Counted from the first letter of the stretch, positions 25,879 through 33,497 are shown. The stretch: DNA of 47,635 nt from Prevotella sp. (GCA_017960525.1 JAGCZA010000074.1:1-47635); one strand, 5' to 3'. Notes: generated from the letters alone by a model not told the origin. Made by a program: numbers and translations.

Positions 25879-26838
25879 TTACTTCTTTTTGTTATTCTTT
25901 TTGGCGGCCTTGGCAGCTTCCTTGGCCTCTTTTTCTTCTTGTTTCAATTCTTCCTTCTCACGCTTTTCCTCTTCCTCGGCAGCTTTCTTGATACGTTTCT
26001 CCACAGCCTTGTTTTCCTTGGCTATCTGTTTTTCCGACTTTTCTACAGCCTGGTCGAGGGTTATCTCGGTGGTGGTGTTTGTGATGATAGGCGTATGCGT
26101 CAGTATTTCCAACGTGATAATATCTGTCGTAATCTGGGTCAGCAGATTTTGGTAGGTATTGACGGCACCCTGGCCACGGAGGCCGGTATAGGCATAGTCC
26201 TCAATCTGCATATTGCCCTGATGGAACTCCACCTCGTTCAGTGCGCTGGCGCCTTGGTAGGCCGCAGCATTCTCGCCAGCTGTTTTCAGAGCTGACAGGT
26301 CGTTGGTGATTTTGACATACAGTGTTGCTATCTGAAGCTTCAATTGGTCAAAGGCGGCATCCTTTTTCATCTGGGCTTCTTCCACCAACAAACGCTTACG
26401 CTTCACTGAATGGCCCAAGTCCAAAATGTCCTCCAAAGGCACGCTCAGGCTGGCACCGACATTCCAGTAGTTCTGTTCGGCGCCTTGGTACTGCATAATC
26501 ATAGGACTGTAGCTCGAAGAGCCGTTGCCCCAGACGTCTGACTTACCATAGCTATAACTCGCGTGGCCGCTGAGATAAGAAAAGATGTGTTTCTTTTGCT
26601 TCACCACCTCGGCTTGCGCAATTTCCTGCTGTTTGGCCAGCTGCAAGATGTTCGGGTTCTGCTTTGCATTCTCAAACAGAACAGCCAGCGGCGGCAGCTT
26701 GAAGATGGAGAAATTGATGTCCTTCTCCAGACTGGAGTCGAAAAAGCCAGCACTGATACCACTATCATCAGCCGTCTGAGCCATAGACGATGTGCAGACG
26801 GCAGAAATGGCAATTGTCAATAATAATTTCTTAAACAT
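25879..26838 (-). CDS. TolC-family outer-membrane protein (short) in the polysaccharide operon
   Basis: 319 aa with a signal peptide (residues 1-20, SSMAQ). Residues ~50-245 resemble one TolC/OEP repeat: LAVLFENAKQNPNILQLAKQQEIAQAEVVKQKKHIFSYLSG, then helical pairs with LKLQIATLYVKITND. A typical TolC has two such repeats and ~430-490 residues, so this is short. Residues ~265-319 are almost entirely K, E and A, a strongly charged helical tail. It occupies the place where a Wza-type exporter would be expected, between the initiating transferase and the Wzc-like gene. Whether it forms a channel is not certain. Confidence 0.83.
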   Translation of the reverse strand: MFKKLLLTIAISAVCTSSMAQTADDSGISAGFFDSSLEKDINFSIFKLPPLAVLFENAKQNPNILQLAKQQEIAQAEVVKQKKHIFSYLSGHASYSYGKSDVWGNGSSSYSPMIMQYQGAEQNYWNVGASLSVPLEDILDLGHSVKRKRLLVEEAQMKKDAAFDQLKLQIATLYVKITNDLSALKTAGENAAAYQGASALNEVEFHQGNMQIEDYAYTGLRGQGAVNTYQNLLTQITTDIITLEILTHTPIITNTTTEITLDQAVEKSEKQIAKENKAVEKRIKKAAEEEEKREKEELKQEEKEAKEAAKAAKKNNKKK

Positions 26839-26864
26839 TCTCTCTTTAGTTACATTCTCTTAAA

Positions 26865-28061
26865 TCACACATTATCTTTCTGCACAAAGGCGAACAATGT
26901 GCGGAAGATTATTTTCATATCAAGGGCGAAACTGTAGGTCTGCCCGTATTCAATATCCAGCTGTTTGCGCTCCTCGGCCGACATAGCACCGCCTTTTCCA
27001 CGGTCTTCCACCTGCCAAAGGCCCGTCAGCCCGGCTGGAGCCATAAACCGGTCAATGCTGCTGTCAGCAGTCAGTTTCTCAGCCTCATAGAGGGGCAGCG
27101 GACGGTTGCCGACAATAGACATATCGCCCTTCAGGATGTTGAAGAGCTGCGGCAGCTCGTCAATGCTGTATTTCCTGATAAATCGCCCCACCTTGGTCAC
27201 ACGCGGGTCATTTTCGATTTTCACGAAAGCATTGTTGTTCTCCTCGTCACGTTGCTTGCTGAAATCTGTCTCGGAGACAACAAAGTCATCGCCGATAAGC
27301 ATCACCTCGTCGTCACTAATGAGCATCTCCGACTCCAGCCCCTGCTCCTTCATCTGCTGTTCTGCCTCCTCGCCCAAAGGAGAGGTGATGACGGTGTCGC
27401 GTGACTTGCCCATAGCATACTGGTTAACGGTTTTGCTCAGTTCCTTTAGCCGCTTCTCAGCATCAATATACATAGAACGGAATTTCAGGAAGTCGAACAC
27501 CCGGTAATTGGTTCCCACTCGCTTTGACCTGAAGAGCACAGGCCCCGGACTTTCAATCTTGATGGCCAAGGCTGTAAGCAGCATGACTGGGGAAAGGCAG
27601 ATGATTGCCAACAAAGAGAAAGCCACATCGAAACTCCTTTTCCATAGGGGGATTTCAAACCGGAGTATTCTTTTCCTGGACACGATTTTGTCAAAAAGAA
27701 TGTCCTCCCGCTCACAGATAAACTGTATCTTGCTGCTAAGAACCTCTAAAGGCGAGTGAATCTCCATCGTGTCGTTGATGCCGCAATTCTGGTAGAGCTT
27801 GCGCTCTTCACCCTTCAGATGGTCAGTAAGCAGAATGATATAGATTCCCTTTGTGTTCTTGCGCAGATAGGTGATAGCCGTAATGTCTTCTGCCTGGACG
27901 CTTTTCTCCACAAAAACAATATAATGGACTTGGCCGTCACGCGGTTTGCATGCCTCGGCCGCATCCATATAGTTTTTCGTGAAGACAATCTGCCTCTCTG
28001 GCAGATATTTCAAGCGTTCCTCAGTCTGAGGATTATTACCCAGATAAACTACACCTATCAT
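26865..28061 (-). CDS. Initiating sugar transferase (WcaJ/WbaP type) with N-terminal receiver-like domain
   Basis: 398 aa. Residues ~138-398 are a bacterial sugar transferase (polyprenyl-phosphate glycosylphosphotransferase): TM hairpin at ~145-168, SPGPVLFRSKRVG, FDFLKFRSM, then the catalytic D301-E302 in YSIDELPQLFNILKGDMSIVGNRP, and GLTGLWQV. It moves a sugar-1-phosphate onto undecaprenyl phosphate, the first step of repeat-unit synthesis. Residues ~201-283 are an unusual acidic insertion. Residues 1-115 look like a receiver fold (IYIILLTDH, NCGINDTMEIHSP) without the phosphorylatable Asp pattern. The gene lies 11 bp downstream of the stand-alone receiver gene. Confidence 0.92.
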   Translation of the reverse strand: MIGVVYLGNNPQTEERLKYLPERQIVFTKNYMDAAEACKPRDGQVHYIVFVEKSVQAEDITAITYLRKNTKGIYIILLTDHLKGEERKLYQNCGINDTMEIHSPLEVLSSKIQFICEREDILFDKIVSRKRILRFEIPLWKRSFDVAFSLLAIICLSPVMLLTALAIKIESPGPVLFRSKRVGTNYRVFDFLKFRSMYIDAEKRLKELSKTVNQYAMGKSRDTVITSPLGEEAEQQMKEQGLESEMLISDDEVMLIGDDFVVSETDFSKQRDEENNNAFVKIENDPRVTKVGRFIRKYSIDELPQLFNILKGDMSIVGNRPLPLYEAEKLTADSSIDRFMAPAGLTGLWQVEDRGKGGAMSAEERKQLDIEYGQTYSFALDMKIIFRTLFAFVQKDNV

Positions 28062-28072
28062 AAGAAGGATAC

Positions 28073-28441
28073 TTAGTTCGGTAGAATCTTCTTGACTCTG
28101 ATTTTCAACTCCATCGGGTTGAAGGGCTTCACGATGTAGTCTTCAGCGCCTATCTCCAGAAGCCTGATGCGCTCACTGGTGGAATCCTCACTTGAAAGCA
28201 TAATGACAGGGATATGGCGGAACAACTCATTCTGCTTTATCCACTCCAGGAAGTCGTCACCCCTCATTCCCGGCATACGGATGTCTGAGATAATCAGGTC
28301 GGGAGTGTTGCCTGCCTGCAGCCATTTCACACCTTGCAGGCCATCAGGTAGCCACTGCACTTCATAATCACTCATCAGATAGATAGAGAGCACCTTTGCG
28401 ATGGTCTCTTTGTCATCAAGAATAAGAATTTTCTTTTTCAT
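28073..28441 (-). CDS. Stand-alone response-regulator receiver protein
   Basis: 122 aa from the ATG at 28441 (MKKKILILDDKETIA). It is a single receiver domain with the complete site: acidic pair DD near residues 9-10, phospho-acceptor Asp in LIISDIRMPG, the conserved Ser/Thr in VIMLSSED, and Lys in YIVKPFNP. No output domain follows. It is the first gene of the polysaccharide operon, 11 bp before the initiating transferase, so it may control that enzyme by protein contact rather than transcription. No histidine kinase lies in the window. Confidence 0.92.
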   Translation of the reverse strand: MKKKILILDDKETIAKVLSIYLMSDYEVQWLPDGLQGVKWLQAGNTPDLIISDIRMPGMRGDDFLEWIKQNELFRHIPVIMLSSEDSTSERIRLLEIGAEDYIVKPFNPMELKIRVKKILPN

Positions 28442-28489
28442 ATTTAAGATGAAACTGTCTAAAATGCCTATATTGTTTACTTCAACGTG

Positions 28490-28497
28490 CAAAGGTA
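28490..28497 (-). promoter_or_regulatory. Promoter -7 box (TACCTTTG) of the main polysaccharide operon
   Basis: TACCTTTGC reading leftward, 49 bp upstream of the receiver gene's ATG at 28441. It is the only promoter box I see for the ~9.5-kb operon 28441-18880. Confidence 0.68.
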
Positions 28498-28640
28498 AGA
28501 ATTTTTTTTCAAACAGCAACAAAATGTCGGAAAAAATTTTCTTTTTTAGCAAATTTAGCCTTTGCCTGAAAATAAAATAAGTGAAAATTCGTTTTCTTCA
28601 TAAGAATAATACTGTGCAATTCATTTTTATTTTTTTTATT

Positions 28641-30131
28641 ATGGCAACAAGATATTTACTTGGTTTCGATGTGGGCAGCTCTTCGGTGAAGGCTTCCCTG
28701 GTTAATGCCGATAGCGGCAAGTGTGTGGCTTCAGCTTTCTTCCCTGAGAAGGAGGCACCTATCATGGCTGTCAAGGCCGGATGGGCGGAGCAAGACCCCG
28801 ACTCTTGGTGGAATTACGCCAAGCTGTCGCTGGGAAAGATTATGAAGGACAGCGGCGCCAAGGCCGAAGAGATTGCGGCCATCGGCATCTCCTATCAGAT
28901 GCACGGCCTCGTCTGCCTTGGTAAGGACTTGCGTCCCCTGCGCCCGGCCATCATCTGGTGCGACTCCAGGGCCGTGCCCTACGGGGAGCGGGCCTTCCGC
29001 GACTTGGGGGCAGACAAATGTCTATCGCATCTGCTCAACTCTCCTGGAAACTTCACGGCCGCCAAACTGGCCTGGGTGAAGGAAAACGAGCCTGACACAT
29101 ATAATAATATATACAAGGTGATGCTGCCTGGCGACTATCTGGCCCTGCGTCTGAGCGGTGTGCCCAACACCACCGTGAGCGGTCTTTCAGAGGGTATGTT
29201 CTGGGACTTCAAGGAGAACCGTGTGGCCCAGTTCCTGATGGACTACTATGGTTTCTCCTCCGACCTCATCGCCGACATCGTTCCCACGTTTGCCCAGCAG
29301 AGTGTCGTCTCTGAGGAAGCAGCCAAGGAACTGGGGCTCAAGGCCGGCACGCCCATCACTTATCGTGGCGGCGACCAGCCTAACAACGCCCTCTCGCTCA
29401 ATGTCTTGAATCCTGGCGAGATTGCCGCAACGGCAGGCACCAGCGGCGTGGTCTACGGTGTATTGGGCGACGTGAACTACGACCCGAAGAGCCGTGTGAA
29501 CACCTTCGCACACGTCAACCACACTTCCGCACAGACCCGTCTGGGCGTGCTGCTCTGTATCAACGGCACAGGCATTCTCAACGCCTGGACACACCGCAAC
29601 ATCACTCCCAACATCGGCTACGCTGAGATGAACGACCTGGCCGCACAGGCCCCCATCGGCAGCGACGGCGTGTGCATCATCCCCTTCGGCAACGGTGCCG
29701 AGCGCGTGCTGGAGAACCGCGAGACAGGCTGCAGCATCCACGGCCTGAACTTCAACAAGCACACCCAGGCCCACCTTGTCCGCGCCGCCCAGGAGGGCAT
29801 CGTCTTCTCGTTCTGCTACGGTATGGAAATCATGCAGCAGATGGGTATGGACATCCGCAAGATTCATGCCGGCAAGGCCAATATGTTCCTCAGCCCGCTC
29901 TTCCGCAACACGCTGGCAGGTGTCTCCGGTGCCACCATCGAGCTTTACGATACCGACGGCTCGGTAGGCGCTGCCAAGGGTGCAGGTATGGGCGCAGGCA
30001 TCTACAACAACGCTGACGAAGCCTTCGCCACGTTGGAGAAGCTTCAGGTCATTGAGCCGGAAGCAGCCAACCGCGACAGCTATCTGGCCGCCTACGCACA
30101 GTGGAAAGAAAAGCTGAAAAGCCTGCTTTAA
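28641..30131 (+). CDS. xylB: Xylulokinase
   Basis: 496 aa from the ATG at 28641 (MATRYLLGFDVGSSSVKASLV); an upstream frame opening at 28581 adds a non-conserved AT-rich leader. FGGY-kinase motifs: the phosphate-1 loop GFDVGSSSVKASL, IGISYQMHGLVCL for sugar binding, the catalytic Asp in YRGGDQPNNALSLNV, and the C-terminal GSVGAAKGAGMGAG. It phosphorylates D-xylulose to xylulose 5-phosphate, feeding the pentose phosphate pathway. It precedes xylA by 128 bp. No perfect TAnnTTTG box is visible upstream; TTTAGCCTTTGCC at ~28554-28566 is off by one base in spacing. Confidence 0.95.
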   Translation: MATRYLLGFDVGSSSVKASLVNADSGKCVASAFFPEKEAPIMAVKAGWAEQDPDSWWNYAKLSLGKIMKDSGAKAEEIAAIGISYQMHGLVCLGKDLRPLRPAIIWCDSRAVPYGERAFRDLGADKCLSHLLNSPGNFTAAKLAWVKENEPDTYNNIYKVMLPGDYLALRLSGVPNTTVSGLSEGMFWDFKENRVAQFLMDYYGFSSDLIADIVPTFAQQSVVSEEAAKELGLKAGTPITYRGGDQPNNALSLNVLNPGEIAATAGTSGVVYGVLGDVNYDPKSRVNTFAHVNHTSAQTRLGVLLCINGTGILNAWTHRNITPNIGYAEMNDLAAQAPIGSDGVCIIPFGNGAERVLENRETGCSIHGLNFNKHTQAHLVRAAQEGIVFSFCYGMEIMQQMGMDIRKIHAGKANMFLSPLFRNTLAGVSGATIELYDTDGSVGAAKGAGMGAGIYNNADEAFATLEKLQVIEPEAANRDSYLAAYAQWKEKLKSLL

Positions 30132-30150
30132 GCCGCAAAAAGTATAATAT

Positions 30151-30192
30151 GAGATATATTTGCAACAAAATGAGACATACACAATATATCTC
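30151..30192. promoter_or_regulatory. Candidate operator: 10-bp inverted repeat upstream of xylA
   Basis: GAGATATATT at 30151-30160 and AATATATCTC at 30183-30192 are exact complements with 22 bp between, so the half-site centres are 32 bp apart, about three helical turns. The right arm ends 16 bp before the -7 box at 30209, covering the -33 region. A second TAnnTTTG-like box (TATATTTG, 30155-30162) overlaps the left arm. It fits binding by a xylose-responsive regulator, not encoded in this window. Confidence 0.55.
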
Positions 30193-30208
30193 CCTTATAC
30201 ATTTTGTG

Positions 30209-30216
30209 TACCTTTG
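30209..30216 (+). promoter_or_regulatory. Promoter -7 box (TACCTTTG) of xylA
   Basis: TACCTTTGC, 44 bp before the xylA ATG at 30260, giving a leader of about 35-38 nt. xylA therefore can be transcribed separately from xylB. Confidence 0.68.
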
Positions 30217-30259
30217 CAGCCAGTTTTCTATTTAATATTGTTTAAACAAAGACTAAAAC

Positions 30260-31579
30260 ATGGCAAAAGAGTATTTCGCCTTTACAGGCAAGATTCCCTT
30301 CGAGGGAAAAGACAGTAAGAACGTGATGGCTTTCCACTACTACGAGCCGGAGCGCGTAGTGATGGGCAAGAAGATGAAGGACTGGCTGAAGTTCGCAATG
30401 GCCTGGTGGCACACACTGGGACAGGCCAGCGCCGACCCGTTTGGCGGACAGACCCGCAGCTACGAGTGGGACAAGGCTGCTGACCCCGTGCAGCGCGCCA
30501 AGGACAAGATGGACGCCGGCTTCGAGATTATGGACAAGCTGGGCATCGAGTACTTCTGTTTCCATGATGTGGACCTCGTTGAGGAGGGAGCTACTGTTGA
30601 AGAGTACGAGGCACGTATGAAGGCTATCACCGACTACGCTCTGGAGAAAATGAAGCAATATCCCAACATCAAGAACCTCTGGGGCACAGCCAATGTGTTC
30701 AGCAACAAGCGCTATATGAACGGTGCCAGCACCAACCCCGACTTCGACGTTGTGGCCCGCGCTATCGTTCAGATCAAGAACGCCATCGACGCTACCATCA
30801 AGCTTGGCGGTCAGAACTACGTGTTCTGGGGCGGACGTGAGGGCTATATGAGCCTGCTCAACACCGACCAGAAGCGCGAGAAGGAGCACATGGCCACCAT
30901 GCTGACCATGGCCCGCGACTATGCCCGCAGCAAGGGCTTCAAGGGCACGTTCCTCATCGAGCCGAAGCCGATGGAGCCTTCCAAGCACCAGTACGACGTG
31001 GACACCGAGACCGTTTGCGGCTTCCTCCGCGCCCACGGCCTGGACAAGGACTTTAAGGTGAACATTGAGGTGAACCACGCCACCCTCGCCGGCCACACCT
31101 TCGAGCACGAACTGGCTTGCGCCGTCGACAACGGTATGCTGGGCAGCATCGACGCCAACCGTGGCGACGTGCAGAACGGCTGGGACACCGACCAGTTCCC
31201 CATCGACAACTACGAGCTGACTCAGGCTATGCTGGAAATCATCCGCAATGGCGGCCTCGGCAACGGCGGCACCAACTTCGACGCTAAGATTCGTCGTAAC
31301 TCCACCGACCTCGAGGACCTCTTCATCGCTCACATCAGCGGTATGGACGCTATGGCCCGCGCACTACTCAACGCCGCCGCCATCCTGGAGGAGAGCGAGC
31401 TGCCGAAGATGAAGAAGGAGCGCTACGCCAGTTTCGACGCCGGCATCGGCAAGGACTTCGAGGACGGCAAACTCAGTCTGGAGCAGGCCTACGAGTACGG
31501 CAAGAAGGTCGGAGAGCCTAAACTGACCAGCGGCAAGCAGGAGAAGTACGAGACCATCGTCGCTCTCTACGCCAAGTAA
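30260..31579 (+). CDS. xylA: Xylose isomerase
   Basis: 439 aa, as expected for the class II enzyme. It converts D-xylose to D-xylulose with two divalent metals. Conserved blocks: YFCFHDVDLV (catalytic His and its Asp), YVFWGGREGYMSLLNTD, FLIEPKPMEPSKHQYD (metal-ligand Glu, and His), NIEVNHATLAGHTFEHE, GMLGSIDANRGD and NFDAKIRRNS. The codon use is strongly biased and GC-rich, suggesting high expression. It has its own promoter and a strong terminator 26 bp downstream. Xylose transporter and arabinoxylan-degrading genes are not in the window. Confidence 0.98.
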   Translation: MAKEYFAFTGKIPFEGKDSKNVMAFHYYEPERVVMGKKMKDWLKFAMAWWHTLGQASADPFGGQTRSYEWDKAADPVQRAKDKMDAGFEIMDKLGIEYFCFHDVDLVEEGATVEEYEARMKAITDYALEKMKQYPNIKNLWGTANVFSNKRYMNGASTNPDFDVVARAIVQIKNAIDATIKLGGQNYVFWGGREGYMSLLNTDQKREKEHMATMLTMARDYARSKGFKGTFLIEPKPMEPSKHQYDVDTETVCGFLRAHGLDKDFKVNIEVNHATLAGHTFEHELACAVDNGMLGSIDANRGDVQNGWDTDQFPIDNYELTQAMLEIIRNGGLGNGGTNFDAKIRRNSTDLEDLFIAHISGMDAMARALLNAAAILEESELPKMKKERYASFDAGIGKDFEDGKLSLEQAYEYGKKVGEPKLTSGKQEKYETIVALYAK

Positions 31580-31604
31580 GCCCCTGAATCTACATCGACT
31601 TATT

Positions 31605-31640
31605 GAAAAGGATGCCTGTTTCCCGACGGGCATCCTTTTC
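31605..31640 (+). terminator. Rho-independent terminator of xylA
   Basis: GAAAAGGATGCC at 31605-31616 pairs perfectly with GGCATCCTTTTC at 31629-31640, with a 12-nt loop and a T-rich run after it (TTTTCTTTTC). Confidence 0.9.
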
Positions 31641-31648
31641 TTTTCTCC

Positions 31649-31798
31649 CCTCCCATCAAAGGGAGGACCTATCACTTTTCACCTCCCATCAAGGGGAGGA
31701 CCTATCACTTTTCACCTCCCATCAAAGGGAGGACCTATCACTTTTCACCTCCCATCAAGGGGAGGACCTATCACTTTTCACCTCCCATCAAGGGGAGG
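31649..31798. repeat. Tandem 33-bp repeat array, 4.5 copies, each with a hairpin
   Basis: Copies start at 31649, 31682, 31715 and 31748, with a partial copy at 31781. Each begins CCTCCCATCAAAGGGAGG, a 6-bp stem with a 6-nt loop, then a constant 15-bp linker. Copies 1 and 3 have AAAGGG and copies 2 and 4 have AAGGGG, giving a 66-bp higher-order period. The constant linkers rule out CRISPR spacers. The 584-bp gap 31580-32163 holds the terminator, this array, the GC-rich block, the TTTGG palindromes and a promoter. Confidence 0.92.
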
Positions 31799-31912
31799 GG
31801 CAGGGGTGGGTTCTGTAATTTCTTGTCAACCAAAAAGATACTTCCTCCACCCCCACCCCAGCAATCTTCCCCGCCCCGGCCTTACGGCCACCCCGCCCCT
31901 TCAGGGGTGGGG
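31799..31912. repeat. GC-rich palindromic intergenic block
   Basis: Contains CAGGGGTGGG facing CCCACCCCAG about 40 bp later, the small palindrome GGCCTTACGGCC, and a hairpin of CCCCGCCCC with GGGGTGGGG around a TTCA loop (31891-31912). No coding signal is visible. It resembles an interspersed intergenic repeat rather than a gene. Confidence 0.6.
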
Positions 31913-31961
31913 AGCGGCTGCGCCGTGATGCACTGAAGGAAACGATGGCCCCTCAAAAAAA

Positions 31962-32032
31962 GGACGAACCAAACTCGTAGTTTGGACGGAGCAAACTCAT
32001 AGTTTGGACGAACCAAAATTGAAGTTCGGACG
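31962..32032. repeat. Second array of TTTGGTTCGTCC-family palindromes (inverted orientation)
   Basis: Three units of the 22-bp repeat seen at 6268-6350, here reading GGACGAACCAAACT, GGACGGAGCAAACT and GGACGAACCAAAA, linked by CGTAGTTT or CATAGTTT. It lies ~83 bp before the promoter of the TPR gene. Confidence 0.8.
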
Positions 32033-32114
32033 CTCACAGAGCACAAAAATCACCTTTTATGGCAAAAAAACATAAAAAGTCAGCATAAAATTTCATTATC
32101 TCCAACATTTTCAG

Positions 32115-32122
32115 TACCTTTG
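32115..32122 (+). promoter_or_regulatory. Promoter -7 box (TACCTTTG) of the TPR protein-ribH unit
   Basis: TACCTTTGC, 42 bp before the ATG at 32164. Confidence 0.68.
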
Positions 32123-32163
32123 CGCCGCAAAATCGAAAACGAAAGAAAAAACAATAAAAACAA

Positions 32164-32853
32164 ATGGCAGAAACAAAAAAGAATCAGGGCGTTCCCCAGG
32201 TTGAGGTAACCCCCAGTGGAAGCGAGGCTTTGCTCCTCAAGTACAAGAACATCATCATCGGAGCCATCGTGGTGCTCCTCGTGGCCGTTGCAGGCTATTT
32301 CTTCTGGAAAAACTCCGCCAAGGAGTCGTTCGAGAAGGCCAGCACCGCAATGGCAAAGGCCCAGGAATACTACTCACAGGCAGTGATGAGCGACGATGCC
32401 GCCCTCTTCGAGAAGGCGCTCAACGGCGACAGCATCAACGCCGGCTTCCTCACCATCGCCAGCGAATATTCCGGCAAGGCCGCCAACCTGGCCAACCTCT
32501 ACGCCGGCATCTGCTACTCGCGCATGGGCAACAACGAGGAGGCAGCCAAATACCTTGACAAATTCAGCGGAGCCGACGACGAGATGGTGACACCCGCCGT
32601 GAAGGGTGCACTCGCCAACGCCAAGGCCGCACTCGGCCAGCTCGACGAGGCCGTCAGCCTGCTCACCAAGGCTGCCGCAGAGGCCGACAACAGCGCCCTC
32701 TCGCCCATGTTCCTCATTCAGGCCGGCGACATCCTGGAAAGCCAGGGCAAGAAGGCCGACGCCCTGAAGCTTTACGAGCAGATCAAGGAGAAATACCAGG
32801 ACTGGACACGCTACAACTCCATCGACAACTATATCGAGCGTGCCAAGCAGTAA
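32164..32853 (+). CDS. Membrane-anchored tetratricopeptide protein (YfgM-like)
   Basis: 229 aa. A short cytosolic N-terminus is followed by one TM segment (residues ~28-48, NIIIGAIVVLLVAVAGYFFW). The rest is a helical TPR-like domain facing the periplasm: ANLYAGICYSRMGNNEEAAKYL, ALANAKAALGQLDEAVSLL, FLIQAGDILESQGKKADALKLYEQI. The architecture matches the YfgM/ancillary SecYEG translocon family, and such genes commonly sit beside ribH in Bacteroidales. The ribH start is 6 bp after its stop, so the two are co-transcribed. Confidence 0.88.
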   Translation: MAETKKNQGVPQVEVTPSGSEALLLKYKNIIIGAIVVLLVAVAGYFFWKNSAKESFEKASTAMAKAQEYYSQAVMSDDAALFEKALNGDSINAGFLTIASEYSGKAANLANLYAGICYSRMGNNEEAAKYLDKFSGADDEMVTPAVKGALANAKAALGQLDEAVSLLTKAAAEADNSALSPMFLIQAGDILESQGKKADALKLYEQIKEKYQDWTRYNSIDNYIERAKQ

Positions 32854-32859
32854 GGGAAG

Positions 32860-33330
32860 ATGGCAACACGAAACCTGTCTGACTACGACATAGCCAAGGT
32901 ACCCGACGCCTCGAACATGATTTTCGGCATCGTTGTGTCGGAATGGAACCCCGAGGTGACGGGTGCCTTGCTCAATGGCTGCGTCACCACATTGGAGAAG
33001 CACGGTGCTTTACCCGAAAACATCCACGTAAAGACCGTGCCCGGCTCATTTGAACTCATCTACGGTGCCCACCAGCTCACACTCAACGACGGCTACGACG
33101 CCGTCATCATCCTGGGAAGCGTCATCCGTGGCGAGACACCCCACTTCGACTACATCTGTCAGGGCGTCACCGCAGGCATTGCACGCCTCAACGCCACCAG
33201 CAACATACCCGTCGTCTACGGACTGCTCACCACCAACGACCTGCAGCAGGCTAAAGACCGCGCCGGCGGACGCCTCGGCAACAAGGGCGACGAGTGCGCC
33301 ATAGTGGCCATCAAGATGGCCAAGTTCTAA
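32860..33330 (+). CDS. ribH: 6,7-dimethyl-8-ribityllumazine synthase
   Basis: 156 aa, normal length. It catalyses the penultimate step of riboflavin synthesis, condensing 5-amino-6-ribitylaminouracil with 3,4-dihydroxy-2-butanone 4-phosphate. Signature blocks: [44 protein letters not shown] (catalytic His) and [19 protein letters not shown]. It is the second gene of a two-gene unit and is followed by a strong terminator. Confidence 0.97.
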   Translation: MATRNLSDYDIAKVPDASNMIFGIVVSEWNPEVTGALLNGCVTTLEKHGALPENIHVKTVPGSFELIYGAHQLTLNDGYDAVIILGSVIRGETPHFDYICQGVTAGIARLNATSNIPVVYGLLTTNDLQQAKDRAGGRLGNKGDECAIVAIKMAKF

Positions 33331-33364
33331 GCATACAGGAGATAAGCCATACAATTTTTCCATC

Positions 33365-33402
33365 GGGCGCACAAGCAGAGAACTTTTGTGCGCCCTTTTC
33401 TT
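33365..33402 (+). terminator. Rho-independent terminator after ribH
   Basis: GGGCGCACAA at 33365-33374 pairs with TTGTGCGCCC at 33386-33395, followed by TTTTCTT. It marks the boundary between core genes and the AT-rich accessory region. Confidence 0.9.
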
Positions 33403-33423
33403 GCACGTTTCGCGGAAAAGCAC

Positions 33424-33431
33424 TACCTTTG
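33424..33431 (+). promoter_or_regulatory. Promoter -7 box (TACCTTTG) before the membrane-protein gene
   Basis: TACCTTTGC, 155 bp before the ATG at 33586. The long leader would carry the half-copy of the palindromic element at 33446-33497. Confidence 0.6.
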
Positions 33432-33445
33432 CAGTCCTGAAAAGA

Positions 33446-33497
33446 GCGCATCGCAGATGCTTATACTCATTGGGGCTGGATTACAAATCCAGCCCAA
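33446..33497. repeat. Half-copy of the palindromic element flanking the toxin block
   Basis: Contains GCATCGCAGATGC, then TTATACTCA, then GGGCTGGATT and AATCCAGCCC around ACA (33473-33495, perfect 10-bp stem). This order matches the right half of the ~122-bp elements at 42235 and 47055 (GCATTGCAAATGC, TGATACTCA, GTGCGGATT..AATCCGCAC), with stem bases changed in a compensating way. Confidence 0.7.

Noticed and set aside
30242-31333. Long antisense frame opposite xylA (also 29187-30182 opposite xylB and 5128-6087 opposite the glycoside hydrolase)
   Set aside because: These mirror GC-rich codon bias of well-supported genes, give Val/Ala/His-rich non-protein-like translations and have no promoter.
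31649-31798. CRISPR array
   Set aside because: The units are directly abutting 33-bp copies with constant linkers; there are no variable spacers and no cas genes in the window.
31603-31818. Small 71-codon frame with 11-residue repeats across the tandem array
   Set aside because: It is a by-product of a 33-bp (in-frame) DNA repeat; it starts inside the xylA terminator and has no promoter box.
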